Part shown: positions 38,568 through 49,784 of the stretch, piece after piece
Layout: every line of letters starts with the position of its first letter
How positions within the stretch are numbered: position 1 is the stretch's first letter
Assembly (NCBI RefSeq): GCF_002836945.1
Contig: NZ_NIJM01000028.1
Coordinates: 1-62,704 of the forward strand
Reading direction: 5' to 3'
DNA: 62,704 nt
Source of the DNA: Shewanella chilikensis
GTDB taxonomy: Bacteria > Pseudomonadota > Gammaproteobacteria > Enterobacterales > Shewanellaceae
The notes under the pieces: generated by a model
Database searches by the model: none
The model's input: only the letters and a program-made list of their open reading frames with translations
Told to the model about the DNA's origin: nothing
Position numbers and translations under genes: made by a program

Positions 38568-40148
38568 ATGAGTATCATCGCCCCCTCAATGCAGAAGGAT
38601 GTCTACAAAGAGTTTCATGGTCGCGCCTATCATCCTCAGGTGACCGAGGTGTATGCCAACTTCACTTCCCGCAGCGGTCGCAATGCCAACATAATGGACA
38701 ATGACAAGGTTGCCTTTGTTGGACTGCAGTATTTTATCAAGAGCTATTTAATGGAGGAGTGGGACAGCTTCTTTCGTCAGCCCAAGGCGCAGGCCGTGGC
38801 CGCCCACAAGCGCATTCTCAGTGCCATGCTGGGGTACAGTGTCGATGTCTCTTACCTGGAAAAACTCCACGACCTTGGGTATTTACCGCTGAGGATCAAG
38901 GCGCTGGAAGAGGGGACTCTGGTGCCTTATCTGGTGCCGCCGTTGACTATAGTCAACACCCATCCGGATTTCCCCTGGTTGACCAACATGATAGAAACCG
39001 TGCTCAGTTGTGAAAACTGGCCGATACAAACCAGTGCCACCACGGCCGTTGCTTACCTGCGCACCTTTAAAGAGTTCGCCGACAAGACAGGCCTGCCCGC
39101 CGAGATGGTAGCGTTTCAGGGGCATGACTTCAGTTTTCGCGGCATGTTCGGTAAGCAGGCCGCTGCCATGAGTGGTTTTGGCCATTTGGCCAGCGGCTTT
39201 GTTGGAACCGACACCATTCCGGCGGTGCTGTTTGCCGAGAAGTACTATGGTGCCGATGTCGATAAGGAGTTGGTCGGCGCCTCAGTGGATGCCACCGAGC
39301 ACTCGGTGACCTGTTCCTGGATCCTCGAAGGGGAGATCGCCTTCTTCCGTTATCTGATGCAGACCCAGTCTCCCAAGGGGATCCTCAGTGTGGTGTCCGA
39401 TACCTGGGATTTCTGGACTCTGGTGACTCAATACTTACCTGAACTCAAGCAGGAGATCCTCGAGCGTGACGGCACCCTGGTGATCCGCCCCGACTCCGGC
39501 GACCCTGTGACAATTCTCAGCGGTTATAAGCTGGCGCCTGAATCACTTATCCGCGAATGCGGCCTGGATGAAGCATTGCAAAAGGCGGCCGATAACGGTT
39601 ATGAGGCGATAAGTTGGCATGGTGAGTTTATCGGTCTGCAGCGCCAAACCCTGATGGCCTGCGAGGTGAAGGGGCTTATAGAGTGCCTGTGGGAGATTTT
39701 TGGCGGCACCTTGACTGACAAGGGTTACAAGCTATTGGATAACCATGTGGGTGCCATTTATGGCGATGCCATCACGCTCGAGCGTCAACGACAAATACTG
39801 CAGCGTTTGATGGATAAAGGTTTTGCTTCCAAAGTCGTGCTGGGGATTGGCTCATACAGCTATCAATATGTCACCCGAGATACCCATGGCTCGGCAGTCA
39901 AGGCGACCCACGTGATAAAAGACGGCGAGCCGCTGGCGATTTTCAAGGCACCCAAGACTGATAGCCAAAAGCGTTCTGCCAAGGGGCTACTGCAAGTGGT
40001 TATGCAAGACGGTGAGCTGGTGCTGCGAGACGATGTTTCGGTGACTGAAGAAGCCCAGGGGCTGCTGCAAACCGTTTATGAGGATGGCAAACTGCTTCGT
40101 GAAACCAATTTGGCCGAGATACGCCAGCGGGTGGCGGCGCAGCTGTGA
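38568..40148 (+). CDS. nadV: Nicotinamide phosphoribosyltransferase
   Basis: 526 aa. Converts nicotinamide and PRPP to NMN, the NAD salvage route of many Shewanella and phages. Typical stretches: DVYKEFHGRAYHPQVTEVYANFTSRSGRN at the N-terminus, GTLVPYLVPPLTIVNTHPDFPWL, VAFQGHDFSFRGM, and DRVIRPDSGDP-type LVIRPDSGDPVT with GSYSYQYVTRDTHG near the C-terminus. Strong AAAAGGAG ribosome site. With prs it forms the operon repressed by NrtR. Confidence 0.93.
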   Translation: MSIIAPSMQKDVYKEFHGRAYHPQVTEVYANFTSRSGRNANIMDNDKVAFVGLQYFIKSYLMEEWDSFFRQPKAQAVAAHKRILSAMLGYSVDVSYLEKLHDLGYLPLRIKALEEGTLVPYLVPPLTIVNTHPDFPWLTNMIETVLSCENWPIQTSATTAVAYLRTFKEFADKTGLPAEMVAFQGHDFSFRGMFGKQAAAMSGFGHLASGFVGTDTIPAVLFAEKYYGADVDKELVGASVDATEHSVTCSWILEGEIAFFRYLMQTQSPKGILSVVSDTWDFWTLVTQYLPELKQEILERDGTLVIRPDSGDPVTILSGYKLAPESLIRECGLDEALQKAADNGYEAISWHGEFIGLQRQTLMACEVKGLIECLWEIFGGTLTDKGYKLLDNHVGAIYGDAITLERQRQILQRLMDKGFASKVVLGIGSYSYQYVTRDTHGSAVKATHVIKDGEPLAIFKAPKTDSQKRSAKGLLQVVMQDGELVLRDDVSVTEEAQGLLQTVYEDGKLLRETNLAEIRQRVAAQL

Positions 40149-40179
40149 AGCCTTGATTCAATGACATTCATAGGCAAGG

Positions 40180-40479
40180 TCAGACATCGATATCTATGAT
40201 CTTACCCTTGCCTTCTTCTTGCGCCCTGGACTCATCCCTTTTTTCATCTTCCTGGCGGCGGTTATGTTTACGCCGCTCGCGGGCAAAGCCTTTCTGCTCT
40301 TTGCGGCGATCAGCGACTTTTTCACGTTTGTCTATCTCGGGAGGCAGTTGCGATTGCGGGGCTTCGTGGCTGTCGGGCGCTATGGCGGAGCTGGTTTTGA
40401 CCTGCTCCACTTCGCGTTTGGGCTGAAATACCGCTTTGACCGGGCGTGCCAACATGGCGTAAATGCTGTCCAATCCCAT
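40180..40479 (-). CDS. Highly charged hypothetical protein
   Basis: 99 aa from ATG 40479, which follows AGGGGGG. The first 20 residues (MGLDSIYAMLARPVKAVFQP) could form a short amphipathic helix; the rest is dominated by K, R, E and D (EIDKREKVADRRKEQKGFARERRKHNRRQEDEKRDESRA) and is probably disordered. I do not recognise it. The open frame extends upstream but has no start signal there. Downstream it converges on nadV with 32 bp between. Confidence 0.6.
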   Translation of the reverse strand: MGLDSIYAMLARPVKAVFQPKREVEQVKTSSAIAPDSHEAPQSQLPPEIDKREKVADRRKEQKGFARERRKHNRRQEDEKRDESRAQEEGKGKIIDIDV

Positions 40480-40960
40480 GATGTCCCCCCTGATTTTACG
40501 ATGTTTTTCCAGTTGAACACCGCATTGCCTGTAAGCCTCATATCCTTTTATCGGCCAGGAGTGTTTAAAATTTAGACTGTTATTGTTCTTTCTGGTTCCT
40601 TGGGTTTTTGGGGTAAGAATAAATTGCTTCTTTGTATTCACAATAGCGGTTCGCTGCATGACCTGACAGCGTTAGGTTATAAGGGTGACAAACTGTTTTT
40701 CTGTTCCTTTAGTGTTTTGTTCTGGGTCTTTTGAGTCATGACAAAGTTTGCGCTGGATCGTATTACTCACATGCTCATTTTTGGGAAACTTCTCCACAAT
40801 CATTTCTTTTCACTGTGAAAATCCTCCTGACCTGTGTCGAAATTTTCCCCTGACAGGTGCGTTTGCACCACTTTTTGCCACTTGGAATTCGTTAATGCAA
40901 AAAATGTTGTGACACGCTGCTAACCCGCTTGGTGACTGGCTTTATTCGAGTTTGCATTGC

Positions 40961-40990
40961 TTGACAATCCTTGTTGACTGTCCCTAAACT
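40961..40990 (+). promoter_or_regulatory. dcw cluster promoter (Pmra)
   Basis: TTGACA at 40961-40966 and TAAACT at 40985-40990, spacer 18 bp. Transcription would start about 40997, exactly where the MraZ repeats begin. Confidence 0.65.
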
Positions 40991-40997
40991 TAGCATC

Positions 40998-41027
40998 TGT
41001 GGGAATTTGTGGATATTTGTGGATCTA
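40998..41027 (+). promoter_or_regulatory. MraZ-box direct repeats
   Basis: Three consecutive 10-mers, TGTGGGAATT, TGTGGATATT and TGTGGATCTA, each one helical turn apart. They fit the known MraZ site of TGGG-type repeats spaced by 10 bp, located at the start of the dcw transcript, so MraZ autorepression is expected. Confidence 0.8.
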
Positions 41028-41051
41028 TTAACTGAGCAAGGATGAAACCAA

Positions 41052-41510
41052 GTGTTTTCCGGCGCAAGTGCTTTGAATCTGGATGCCAAGGGGCGGATCG
41101 CTATGCCAACGCGATACCGCGAGCCTCTGCATGCCGATCATCAGGGCAAGCTGGTGATCACTGTGGATATCCAATCTCCCTGTCTGTTGATCTATCCGGT
41201 AAACGAATGGAACAAAGTTGCCGACAAACTGCTCGGCTTGTCTGATTTCCAACCGCAGGAGCGGGCGATGAAACGCCTGATGCTGGGTTATGCCCAGGAG
41301 TGTGAGTTGGATACCAATGGCCGGGTTTTGTTGACTCCGCCGCTCAGACAATATGCCTCCTTGGAAAAGAAGACCATGTTGGTCGGGCAGTTGAACAAAT
41401 TCGAACTCTGGGATGAACAGGTCTGGCAGCAGCAGTTGGCCGACAGCCTGGAGATGATTAAGAGCCAGGGATTGACCGCCAGTGAGCGGCTGGCCGATTT
41501 TTCACTCTGA
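41052..41510 (+). CDS. mraZ: Transcriptional regulator MraZ
   Basis: 152 aa, GTG start, matching E. coli MraZ throughout: two tandem AbrB-like modules ([51 protein letters not shown]). It represses the dcw operon by binding the repeats at 40998-41027. First gene of the cluster; its stop overlaps a possible rsmH start. The upstream Shine-Dalgarno is AAGGA at 41037-41041, spaced 10 bases. Confidence 0.96.
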   Translation: MFSGASALNLDAKGRIAMPTRYREPLHADHQGKLVITVDIQSPCLLIYPVNEWNKVADKLLGLSDFQPQERAMKRLMLGYAQECELDTNGRVLLTPPLRQYASLEKKTMLVGQLNKFELWDEQVWQQQLADSLEMIKSQGLTASERLADFSL

Positions 41511-41539
41511 TGAGTGAGACCAGATTAAAGAAGAGAGTG

Positions 41540-42481
41540 ATGAGCCAAAACTTTGCCCACCTGTCTGTCCTGCTTCAAGAAACGGTAGACGGGCTCAATA
41601 TCCGCCCAGATGGCATCTATATCGACGGTACTTTCGGTCGGGGTGGACACTCACGTCAGATCCTTTCCCGCCTGGGTGAACAGGGGCGGCTGATTGCCAT
41701 TGACAGAGATCCTGCGGCCATTGAAGCCGCGAAACAGTTTGCCGATGACCCGCGTTTCACCATAGTCCATGGCGGTTTTGGCCAGTTGGCTGACTATGTT
41801 GAGCAACTGGGACTGGTGGGCAAGATAGACGGCGTCTTGCTGGATCTCGGTGTGTCATCGCCGCAACTGGATGATGCCGAACGTGGCTTTAGTTTTCTGC
41901 GCGATGGCCCACTCGATATGCGGATGGATAACAGCCAGGGCCAAACAGCGGCCCAGTGGCTCGCCAGGGCCGAGATCGAAGATATGGCCTGGGTGTTCAA
42001 AACCTATGGTGAAGAGAAAAACGCCCGTCATATCGCCCGTTGTATCGCCGCCGATCGTGATGAGAAGCCGTTTTTACGCACTAAAGATCTGGCTGGTTTG
42101 ATCGAAAGGATCACTAAACACAAAGAGCGCAACAAGCATCCGGCAACCCGAGTGTTTCAGGCGATTCGCATCTATATCAACAGCGAGCTGGATCAAATAG
42201 ATCAGGCGCTGGAAGGGGCATTGAAGGTATTGGCGCCCAAGGGACGGTTATCGATCATCAGCTTCCATTCTCTTGAAGATCGTATGGTGAAGCGCTTTAT
42301 CCGCCGTCACAGCAAAGGTGAGGAAGTACCTTACGGCTTGCCGGTGACCGAGGCTGAGCTTAATCGCTCACGGCAGTTGTTGCCCATAGGCAAGGCGCTG
42401 AAACCGTCGGATGAAGAGATTGCCGTTAATGCCCGGGCCCGCAGTTCTGTACTCAGAATTGCCGAGCGTTTGCCCTACTGA
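41540..42481 (+). CDS. rsmH: 16S rRNA m4C1402 methyltransferase RsmH
   Basis: 313 aa from ATG 41540, same length as E. coli RsmH (MraW). SAM motif [58 protein letters not shown] and [14 protein letters not shown] are diagnostic. It methylates N4 of C1402 in the ribosomal P site. The ATG at 41510, overlapping the mraZ stop, would add ten residues not found in relatives. Confidence 0.95.
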   Translation: MSQNFAHLSVLLQETVDGLNIRPDGIYIDGTFGRGGHSRQILSRLGEQGRLIAIDRDPAAIEAAKQFADDPRFTIVHGGFGQLADYVEQLGLVGKIDGVLLDLGVSSPQLDDAERGFSFLRDGPLDMRMDNSQGQTAAQWLARAEIEDMAWVFKTYGEEKNARHIARCIAADRDEKPFLRTKDLAGLIERITKHKERNKHPATRVFQAIRIYINSELDQIDQALEGALKVLAPKGRLSIISFHSLEDRMVKRFIRRHSKGEEVPYGLPVTEAELNRSRQLLPIGKALKPSDEEIAVNARARSSVLRIAERLPY

Positions 42482-42488
42482 GGTGGCG

Positions 42489-42803
42489 GTGAGTAAGTCG
42501 CAACTCAATCTAGCGCGTATAGTGCTGCGGGATCTTTGGCAGCACAAATGGATCCTCTTGCTGGGCATGCTGGTGCTGGGGAATGCGGTTGCTGTGGTAT
42601 ATACCAGCCACATCAGCCGTACCCAGACCAGCGAGTTGGACAAGCTGTTACAGGAAAGAGATCGCTTGGATATCGAGTGGCGCAACCTGTTACTGGAAGA
42701 ACAGTCGCAGGCGGAGCACAGCAGGATAACCCGGATTGCAACCAAGGAATTGGACATGATAAGGCCCTTACCCAATGAAGAGGTGGTAGTGAGACTTCCA
42801 TGA
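42489..42803 (+). CDS. ftsL: Divisome protein FtsL
   Basis: 104 aa. GTG start at 42489 with GAGG (42480-42483) five bases upstream; it follows the rsmH stop by seven bases. Short cytoplasmic tail, one helix (about 20-40; WILLLGMLVLGNAVAVVY), then a periplasmic leucine-zipper-like coiled coil with LDKLLQERDRLDIEWRNLLLEEQS. It binds FtsB and FtsQ and feeds FtsWI. Overlaps ftsI by 4 bp. Confidence 0.9.
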   Translation: MSKSQLNLARIVLRDLWQHKWILLLGMLVLGNAVAVVYTSHISRTQTSELDKLLQERDRLDIEWRNLLLEEQSQAEHSRITRIATKELDMIRPLPNEEVVVRLP

Positions 42804-44536
42804 GAAAACAGGCTAAAAGGATTCAAAAGCCCCAACTGATCCACTGGCGACTGCAGGTGGTGGTGGCTTTTGTTTGCCTGTTGTTTGTCTCACTGGTGGG
42901 ACGCGCCGCCTACATCCAGGTAATAGAACCGGAAAAACTGCGTCACGAGAGTGATATGCGTACTCTGCGCACCACTTCCAACCAGGTGCAAAGAGGGCTT
43001 ATTACCGACCGCAACGGCGAGATGCTGGCCGTCAGTGTGCCTGTGCGTGCCGTCTACGCCGACCCCAAGGTGGTTCACGACAAGGATGGCTTCAATGATA
43101 TGCGCCGCTGGCGGGCGCTGGCCGATGTATTGCACGAGCCGCTGGATGACCTGTTGGCCAGGGTGCAGTCCAACCCCAAGAAACGCTTTACCTACCTCAA
43201 GCGCCAGGTTACCCCGGCGGTGGCACACTATATCGAGCAGTTGAAGCTACCCGGTATCTACCTCAAGTCTGAATCACGCCGTTACTATCCGGCCGGTGAG
43301 ATCAGCGCTCAGTTGGTCGGGATCACCAATATTGATGATGTCGGCATCGAAGGCATTGAAAACACCTACAACAGCTGGCTGACCGGCACTCCCTCCAAGC
43401 AGAAGGTGCGTAAGTCCCGTGACGGCCGGGTGGTTGAGCGGCTGGATATCATCCAGGAGGGCGAGAGCCCCAATGATCTGGTGCTCAGCATAGATCAGCG
43501 TATTCAGCAGTTGGCTTACCGTGAGCTCAAGCGGGCCACCGAAATGAACCAGGCAACATCCGGTTCCGTGGTGGTACTGGATGTACACACGGGCGAAGTG
43601 CTGGCGATGGTTAACACTCCCTCCTATAACCCCAACTCGCGGGAAAACCTGCAGAGTCACAGGATGCGTAACCGCGCCCTGACAGACACCTTTGAGCCGG
43701 GTTCGACAGTGAAACCCTTTGTGGTGGTGGCGGCGCTGGAGGCCGGGATCGTCAAGAATGATGAGTTGATCCCGACATCACCCGGTTGGATGCGTATTGG
43801 TGGCCGGCAGGTGCGGGATGTCCGCAACTATGGCGATATGTCATTGGCGAAGATTTTGATCAAGTCCAGTAACGTGGGGATCAGCAAGTTGGCGCTGGAA
43901 ATGCCGGTGCAGCAGCTTTTGGGTACCTATCAGTCCATGGGGCTCGGCAACTATTCAGGGATCAACCTGACCGGCGAGAGTGCCGGTTTGGTGCAGGACA
44001 GACACAGATGGTCTGACTTTGAACGGGCGACTCTGTCCTTCGGCTATGGCCTGACAGCCACTCCGCTGCAGTTGGCGCGCATGTACGCCACTCTGGGTAG
44101 CGGCGGCATACTTTACCCGGTATCGATTCTTAAACTGAAGCAACCGCCGGAAGGCACCCGGGTGATAGCCCCGGATGTGGCCCGCGATGTGATCAACATG
44201 CTGGTGGGCGTGACCGAGAAGGGCGGCACAGGTACTCGGGCGCACATTGAAGGCTATCCGGTTGCCGGTAAGTCGGGCACCAGTCGTAAGGCGATAGCCG
44301 GTGGCTATGGCGATGACTATGTTGCCCTGTTTGCCGGTGTCGCGCCGGCAAACAACCCCAGGCTTGCCATGGTAGTGGTGATCAACGAGCCCAAAGGGGA
44401 CAGATATTACGGCGGCGTGGTGGCGGCACCTGTGTTTGGCAAGGTGATGTCCGGCGCGTTGCAGATGTTGAATGTGGAGCCTGTGAGTGATGATGCTCGC
44501 GTACAACTGGCTCAGGTACCTAGGAGAGCAGAATGA
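42800..44536 (+). CDS. ftsI: Peptidoglycan D,D-transpeptidase FtsI (PBP3)
   Basis: 578 aa. N-terminal membrane anchor (about 18-38), pedestal domain, and transpeptidase domain with the SxxK active site in [19 protein letters not shown] (Ser near 310), SSN in [13 protein letters not shown], and KSGT in [10 protein letters not shown]. Division-specific septal cross-linking enzyme; works with FtsW. The C-terminus extends past the last strand. Overlaps neighbours on both sides by 4 bp. Confidence 0.97.
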   Translation: MRKQAKRIQKPQLIHWRLQVVVAFVCLLFVSLVGRAAYIQVIEPEKLRHESDMRTLRTTSNQVQRGLITDRNGEMLAVSVPVRAVYADPKVVHDKDGFNDMRRWRALADVLHEPLDDLLARVQSNPKKRFTYLKRQVTPAVAHYIEQLKLPGIYLKSESRRYYPAGEISAQLVGITNIDDVGIEGIENTYNSWLTGTPSKQKVRKSRDGRVVERLDIIQEGESPNDLVLSIDQRIQQLAYRELKRATEMNQATSGSVVVLDVHTGEVLAMVNTPSYNPNSRENLQSHRMRNRALTDTFEPGSTVKPFVVVAALEAGIVKNDELIPTSPGWMRIGGRQVRDVRNYGDMSLAKILIKSSNVGISKLALEMPVQQLLGTYQSMGLGNYSGINLTGESAGLVQDRHRWSDFERATLSFGYGLTATPLQLARMYATLGSGGILYPVSILKLKQPPEGTRVIAPDVARDVINMLVGVTEKGGTGTRAHIEGYPVAGKSGTSRKAIAGGYGDDYVALFAGVAPANNPRLAMVVVINEPKGDRYYGGVVAAPVFGKVMSGALQMLNVEPVSDDARVQLAQVPRRAE

Positions 44537-46002
44537 TGTTATTGCGGGATCTGCTGGCTCCCTGGTTTCATTACTCCGGCGCGGAGACGGTGGCCGAGCC
44601 CTGTCTCGACAGTCGGAAAGTGGTTGAAGGTGGCCTTTTCGTGGCCGTTCCCGGACATCAGGCCGATGGTCGGGAGTATGTTGCCGCCGCCTTCAACAAG
44701 GGAGCTGCGGCTGCCTTGCTGCATACGGACGATCCGGATGCCCACGGCAAGGTGGAGCGGGAGCAAGGCTTAACCATCTATTTTTTTCAACTGAGTCGGC
44801 AGCTATCGGCGCTGGCGGCCCAGTTCTATGGCATTCACGCGGTCAAGCCTCGCCTGGTGGGGATCACCGGCACCAATGGCAAGACTTCTGTCAGCCAGCT
44901 TATCGTCCAGTGGGTGTCTTTGCTGGGCGAAAAGGCCGGTGTCATGGGCACTTTGGGGAACGGTTTGCTGGGTGAACTCCAGGAAGCGACCAATACTACC
45001 AGTGATGCCTTGGCCGTAATGGCCCAGCTCAAGGCTTTTGAGCAGATGGATGTCAGCGTCTGCGCCATGGAAGTGTCCAGCCACGGTTTGGTGCAGGGAC
45101 GGGTAGAAGCCGCGCCCTTTGAAGTGGCGGTGTTTACCAACCTGAGCCGGGATCATCTGGATTACCACCAGACCATGGAGGCTTACGCCGCCGCCAAATT
45201 GAGGCTGATGCGGTTTGCCTGTCTCAAACACGCCGTAATTAACTTGGATGACGCCACAGGGCAGGCCTGGTTCGAGGAACTGCCCAAGGCCAAGTCGCTC
45301 GGCTATAGCATTAAGCAAGATCCCAGAGCGGCAGTTGTTGCCGTTAACTCTCAATATCACGCCAAGGGCGTACGCGCCGAGATCCACTGGCCGGAAGGTA
45401 AAGGCGTGCTGGAAACTCCGCTGCTGGGCGAATTCAATCTTTCTAATCTGTTGGCAGCGTTGACGGCGCTCTATGCCATGGGTTATCCGCTGCAAAAGCT
45501 GCTGTCGTTGTCACCTGCCCTGAAGCCCGTGCCTGGACGGATGGAGTGCTTCCCATCGAGAAAAGGTTTTTCGCTGGTGGTGGATTATGCCCATACCCCG
45601 GATGCGCTGGAGCAAGCGCTCAAGGCGCTGCGGCTGCATACCGACAACCGCCTCTGGTGTGTCTTTGGCTGCGGTGGTGATCGTGACAAGGGCAAGCGAC
45701 CGCTGATGGCTCGTGCAGCCGAGGCTTTTGCCGACCGCTTGATGGTCACCAGCGACAATACTCGCAGTGAAGAGCCGCAAACCATCATTGATGAAGTCAT
45801 GTCCGGGCTGACTCGCCCCGAGGCGGCACTCTCCTGTGTCGATAGGGTGACAGCCATTAAACAGGTTTGCGCCCAGGCAGAGGCGGGAGATGTGATTTTA
45901 TTGGCCGGCAAGGGGCATGAAACCTATCAGGAAGTGGCAGGAAGCCGTCATCACTATGATGAGCGGGCCTTGGCGTTTGAACTTAGCGGAGGCAAGGCAT
46001 GA
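44533..46002 (+). CDS. murE: UDP-MurNAc-tripeptide synthetase MurE
   Basis: 489 aa. Adds meso-diaminopimelate to UDP-MurNAc-L-Ala-D-Glu. P-loop [20 protein letters not shown] (near 117); [14 protein letters not shown]; and SDNTRSEEP, which corresponds to the DNPR meso-DAP selectivity motif with Thr for Pro. Starts on ATG 44533 overlapping ftsI and ends overlapping murF by 4 bp. Confidence 0.95.
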   Translation: MMLLRDLLAPWFHYSGAETVAEPCLDSRKVVEGGLFVAVPGHQADGREYVAAAFNKGAAAALLHTDDPDAHGKVEREQGLTIYFFQLSRQLSALAAQFYGIHAVKPRLVGITGTNGKTSVSQLIVQWVSLLGEKAGVMGTLGNGLLGELQEATNTTSDALAVMAQLKAFEQMDVSVCAMEVSSHGLVQGRVEAAPFEVAVFTNLSRDHLDYHQTMEAYAAAKLRLMRFACLKHAVINLDDATGQAWFEELPKAKSLGYSIKQDPRAAVVAVNSQYHAKGVRAEIHWPEGKGVLETPLLGEFNLSNLLAALTALYAMGYPLQKLLSLSPALKPVPGRMECFPSRKGFSLVVDYAHTPDALEQALKALRLHTDNRLWCVFGCGGDRDKGKRPLMARAAEAFADRLMVTSDNTRSEEPQTIIDEVMSGLTRPEAALSCVDRVTAIKQVCAQAEAGDVILLAGKGHETYQEVAGSRHHYDERALAFELSGGKA

Positions 46003-47375
46003 TCCCTTTGACCCTGCAACAGATAGCCACGGCGCTGAATGCCAAGTTGATTCCGGCAACTGCTGCAATGCAGCTGATTGAGAGTGTCAGCACAGATAGC
46101 CGTGATATAGGCACCCAAGGTTTATTTATCGCTCTCAAGGGAGAGCGCTTTGACGCCCATGAGTTTGCCCCTACTGCGGTCAAAAATGGCGCCGTAGCGC
46201 TCCTGGTCAGCCGCGAGTTGGCACTCGATGTGCCGCAGCTGCTGGTGGCCGACCCTCACCAGTCCCTGGGGCAACTGGCGGCCATGGTACGCAGCCTGGT
46301 ATCACTCAAGTGTGTTGCCTTGACCGGCTCCAACGGCAAGACCAGCGTCAAGGAGATGTTGGCGACCATATTGTCGCAACATGCCAAGGTGCTCTACACC
46401 GCCGGTAACTTCAACAACGATATAGGCGTGCCGCTGACAGCCTTGCGCCTGGAGCCTGAACACGAATACGCGGTATTTGAGCTTGGCGCCAATCACAAGG
46501 GTGAAATTGATTACACCTCGGCCATAGTGCGCCCGGATGTTGCCCTAGTGAACAATGTCGCCAGCGCTCATCTCGAAGGGTTTGGCTCAGAGGCCGGTGT
46601 GGCGGCCGCCAAATCCGAAATTTTCAATCACTTGGCTCCGGACGGCTGCGCCATTATCAATGCCGATGACAGATACGCCGAGGTAATGCGTCAGGCTGCG
46701 TTAGGCTACCGTCAGTTAAGCTATGGCATTGACGCAGCAGCCGAACTGACGGCCAAAGATTTACAGGCCGATGCCTCGGGGCGTTATCGCTGCACGTTTT
46801 GCTGGCAGCAGCAGGAGTATTCGCTGGCGCTGCCGCTGGCCGGCCGACATCAGGTGGCCAATGCTCTGGCGGCAACTTCGGTTTGCTTGGCGCTGGGCCT
46901 GGATATGGCAAGCATTATCTCTGGCTTGCAACAGATGCAGCCGGTCAAGGGACGCATGCTGCCCACTGAGCTTGGGCGGGTGCAGCTGATCGATGATAGC
47001 TACAACGCCAATCCGGCTTCGGTCAAGGCGGCGATCAACTGGCTTCACGAAATTCACGGAAATCGCATTCTGGTACTGGGCGATTTAGGGGAATTAGGCG
47101 ACAATGCCCCCCTTTTGCATCGCGAGCTGGGTGAGTATGCCCGGGAGGCCGGGATAGATGCCCTGTTTTGCTGCGGTCAATTAACCCAGAACACCAGCCA
47201 GGGGTTTGGTACGGAACATCTGGATACCCAAGGGCGTTTGGTGGAAAATTTAATCGAATATATCAATCAGTTGTCAGGGAGTGTCACTGTATTGGTCAAG
47301 GGCTCACGCAGCATGCGTATGGAACGTGTGGTCGAGGCCCTTAAATCAGCCTTCGGGCGTGGGGAGTTAGTGTAG
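45999..47375 (+). CDS. murF: UDP-MurNAc-pentapeptide synthetase MurF
   Basis: 458 aa. Adds D-Ala-D-Ala to UDP-MurNAc-tripeptide. ATP loop [19 protein letters not shown] (near 112), the central-domain [15 protein letters not shown], and [15 protein letters not shown]. Overlaps murE by 4 bp. Its D-Ala-D-Ala substrate must be made by a Ddl ligase coded outside this cluster. Confidence 0.96.
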   Translation: MIPLTLQQIATALNAKLIPATAAMQLIESVSTDSRDIGTQGLFIALKGERFDAHEFAPTAVKNGAVALLVSRELALDVPQLLVADPHQSLGQLAAMVRSLVSLKCVALTGSNGKTSVKEMLATILSQHAKVLYTAGNFNNDIGVPLTALRLEPEHEYAVFELGANHKGEIDYTSAIVRPDVALVNNVASAHLEGFGSEAGVAAAKSEIFNHLAPDGCAIINADDRYAEVMRQAALGYRQLSYGIDAAAELTAKDLQADASGRYRCTFCWQQQEYSLALPLAGRHQVANALAATSVCLALGLDMASIISGLQQMQPVKGRMLPTELGRVQLIDDSYNANPASVKAAINWLHEIHGNRILVLGDLGELGDNAPLLHRELGEYAREAGIDALFCCGQLTQNTSQGFGTEHLDTQGRLVENLIEYINQLSGSVTVLVKGSRSMRMERVVEALKSAFGRGELV

Positions 47376-48458
47376 ATGCTGGTGTATCTGGCGGAGTATC
47401 TAACCCAGTTTTATACCGGGTTTAACGTGTTTTCCTATTTGACCTTCAGAGCGATTCTGGGGTTGTTGACCGCCCTCAGCTTTGCGCTCTGGTGGGGGCC
47501 CAAGTTGATCGAGCGTTTGCAATTGCTGCAGATAGGCCAGGTGGTGCGTAACGATGGCCCCGAGTCACATTTCAGTAAGCGCGGCACCCCAACCATGGGT
47601 GGATTACTGGTGCTGGCGGGGATCTTTATCAGTGTCCTGCTGTGGGGCGATCTCGGTAACCGCTATGTCTGGGTGATGTTATTCGTCCTGGGCAGCTTTG
47701 GCCTCATCGGCTTCCTCGATGATTACCGTAAGGTAGTTCGTAAGGATCCCAAGGGGCTGGTGGCCCGTTGGAAGTACATTTTACAGTCGCTGGCGGCGAT
47801 TGCTGTGGCTTTTTATCTCTACGCGACCGCATCTCTGCCGGGTGAAACCCAATTGGTGGTGCCTTTCTTCAAGGATGTGATGCCGCAGCTAGGGCTGTTT
47901 TTTGTAGTACTGGCCTATTTCACTATAGTGGGTTCGAGCAATGCGGTTAACCTGACCGACGGCCTCGATGGTTTGGCGATTATGCCAACCGTTATGGTAG
48001 CGGCGGCGTTTGCGCTTATTGCCTACCTCTCTGGCCACGCGCAATTTGCCAGCTACTTACATATTCCACATCTGCCGGGGGCCGGTGAACTGGTGATCGT
48101 CTGTACCGCAATAGTCGGTGCCGGTCTTGGTTTCCTTTGGTTCAACACCTATCCGGCGCAAGTGTTTATGGGCGACGTAGGTTCGCTGTCACTGGGGGCT
48201 GCGCTCGGCACCATGGCCGTACTGGTACGCCAGGAGATTTTGCTGGTGATTATGGGTGGTGTGTTTGTAATGGAGACTTTGTCAGTCATCCTTCAGGTTG
48301 GATCCTATAAGCTGCGGGGCCAGCGGATTTTCCGTATGGCACCCATACACCACCATTATGAATTGAAAGGTTGGCCTGAGCCCAGAGTGATAGTGCGTTT
48401 CTGGATTATCTCTTTGTTCCTGGTTCTGCTGGGATTGGCCACCCTGAAGTTGAGGTAA
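47376..48458 (+). CDS. mraY: Phospho-MurNAc-pentapeptide translocase MraY
   Basis: 360 aa, ten-helix inner-membrane enzyme making lipid I. Motifs: [14 protein letters not shown], the Asp-rich [28 protein letters not shown] (active-site Asp), and [14 protein letters not shown]. Follows murF with no gap and precedes murD by six bases. Confidence 0.97.
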   Translation: MLVYLAEYLTQFYTGFNVFSYLTFRAILGLLTALSFALWWGPKLIERLQLLQIGQVVRNDGPESHFSKRGTPTMGGLLVLAGIFISVLLWGDLGNRYVWVMLFVLGSFGLIGFLDDYRKVVRKDPKGLVARWKYILQSLAAIAVAFYLYATASLPGETQLVVPFFKDVMPQLGLFFVVLAYFTIVGSSNAVNLTDGLDGLAIMPTVMVAAAFALIAYLSGHAQFASYLHIPHLPGAGELVIVCTAIVGAGLGFLWFNTYPAQVFMGDVGSLSLGAALGTMAVLVRQEILLVIMGGVFVMETLSVILQVGSYKLRGQRIFRMAPIHHHYELKGWPEPRVIVRFWIISLFLVLLGLATLKLR

Positions 48459-48464
48459 GCAGTC

Positions 48465-49784
48465 ATGATGAGTCGCTGTTCGCACATAGTGTTGGGATTG
48501 GGGGCCACAGGCTTGTCTGTGGTGCGCTATCTGGTGGCTCAGGGCTATGCCCCTATGGTGATGGACAGCCGCCGCAATCCTCCCGGTGCCGAGGCGCTGA
48601 AAAATGAATTTCCGGATTTGGAGTTTTGCTTTGGCGGCTTCGATTGCCGTGGTCTGGTGCAGGCGGAGCAGATCATCATCAGTCCCGGGATCCCCATGGA
48701 TACCCCCGAAGTAAGGGCGGCTCTGGATATGGGCATAGAAGTGATTGGCGATGTGGAGTTGTTTGCCCGCGCCATAGCTGACAAGGGCCCATGTGTGCTG
48801 GCGATTACCGGCTCCAATGGCAAGTCGACTGTGACGACCCTGGTCGGTGAAATGCTCAAAGCCGGCGGCAAACAGGTTGCCATCGGCGGCAACATAGGGG
48901 TGCCGGCGCTGGAGCTTTTGGGCGAAAACGTTAGTCACTATGTGCTGGAGCTATCCAGTTTCCAGTTGGAAACAACCCATAGTCTTAAATGTTTGGCATC
49001 CACTTGCCTGAACATTTCTGAAGACCACATGGACAGATACAGCGACCTGGAAGCCTATCGCCAGGCCAAACTGCGGCTATATGAACTGAGTCGACTGGCG
49101 ATTTTCAACCGGGATGATCCGCAAACGCAGCCCATGTCACCCATGAACAACAATAGCTTTGGTCTGGGTAACCCCGAAGGGGATGAGTGGGGGATCACCG
49201 ACGGCAAAATTTTCCACGGCAGCAGTGAAATCATGAATCTGTTGGATGTGGCGCTGCTCGGCAGCCATAACCACGCCAACCTGCTGGCCGCCATGGCGTT
49301 AGCCGATGCGGCAGGAGTGGATAAAGAAGCCATGGCCAGAGTGGCCCGCGAGTTTAAAGGCCTGCCGCACAGATGTGAACTGGTGGCGGTCAAGAATGGC
49401 GCCACTTGGATCAACGATTCCAAGGCCACTAATGTGGGCGCTACCGTGGCAGCACTTGAAGGGCTCAGTGACTATCTCGGTGATGTGATCCTGATTGCCG
49501 GTGGTGATGGTAAAGGGGCTGATTTCCGGCCGCTTGCCAATGTGCTGGGTTCTGTGACTCACCTAATTACCCTGGGACGGGACGGTGACAAGATAGCGGC
49601 GCTGAAAGAGGGCGCCATCAAGGTTGGCTCCATGGCAGAAGCCGTGAACAAGGCTGCCGAACTGGCGAGTTCCGGAGACATAGTCATGTTGTCGCCGGCC
49701 TGTGCCAGCTTGGATATGTACAGTAACTTTATGGCCAGGGGCGATGACTTCCGCCATCTGGTGGAGGCGCTGGATGAGCAGTGA
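48465..49784 (+). CDS. murD: UDP-MurNAc-L-alanine:D-glutamate ligase MurD
   Basis: 439 aa. N-terminal Rossmann domain binding UDP (IVLGLGATGLSVVRYL), central ATP domain with ITGSNGKSTVTTLVGEML (near 113), and C-terminal domain around HRCELVAVKNGATWINDSKATN. Standard length and motifs. Overlaps ftsW by 11 bp. Confidence 0.96.
   Translation: MMSRCSHIVLGLGATGLSVVRYLVAQGYAPMVMDSRRNPPGAEALKNEFPDLEFCFGGFDCRGLVQAEQIIISPGIPMDTPEVRAALDMGIEVIGDVELFARAIADKGPCVLAITGSNGKSTVTTLVGEMLKAGGKQVAIGGNIGVPALELLGENVSHYVLELSSFQLETTHSLKCLASTCLNISEDHMDRYSDLEAYRQAKLRLYELSRLAIFNRDDPQTQPMSPMNNNSFGLGNPEGDEWGITDGKIFHGSSEIMNLLDVALLGSHNHANLLAAMALADAAGVDKEAMARVAREFKGLPHRCELVAVKNGATWINDSKATNVGATVAALEGLSDYLGDVILIAGGDGKGADFRPLANVLGSVTHLITLGRDGDKIAALKEGAIKVGSMAEAVNKAAELASSGDIVMLSPACASLDMYSNFMARGDDFRHLVEALDEQ

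Larger units (their letters stand above)
40480..41051. other. Promoter region of the dcw cluster
   Basis: About 570 bases. The mra promoter (40961-40990) and MraZ repeats (40998-41027) lie at its right end. In the rest, AT-rich and with a few short inverted repeats, I see nothing defined. Confidence 0.6.
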
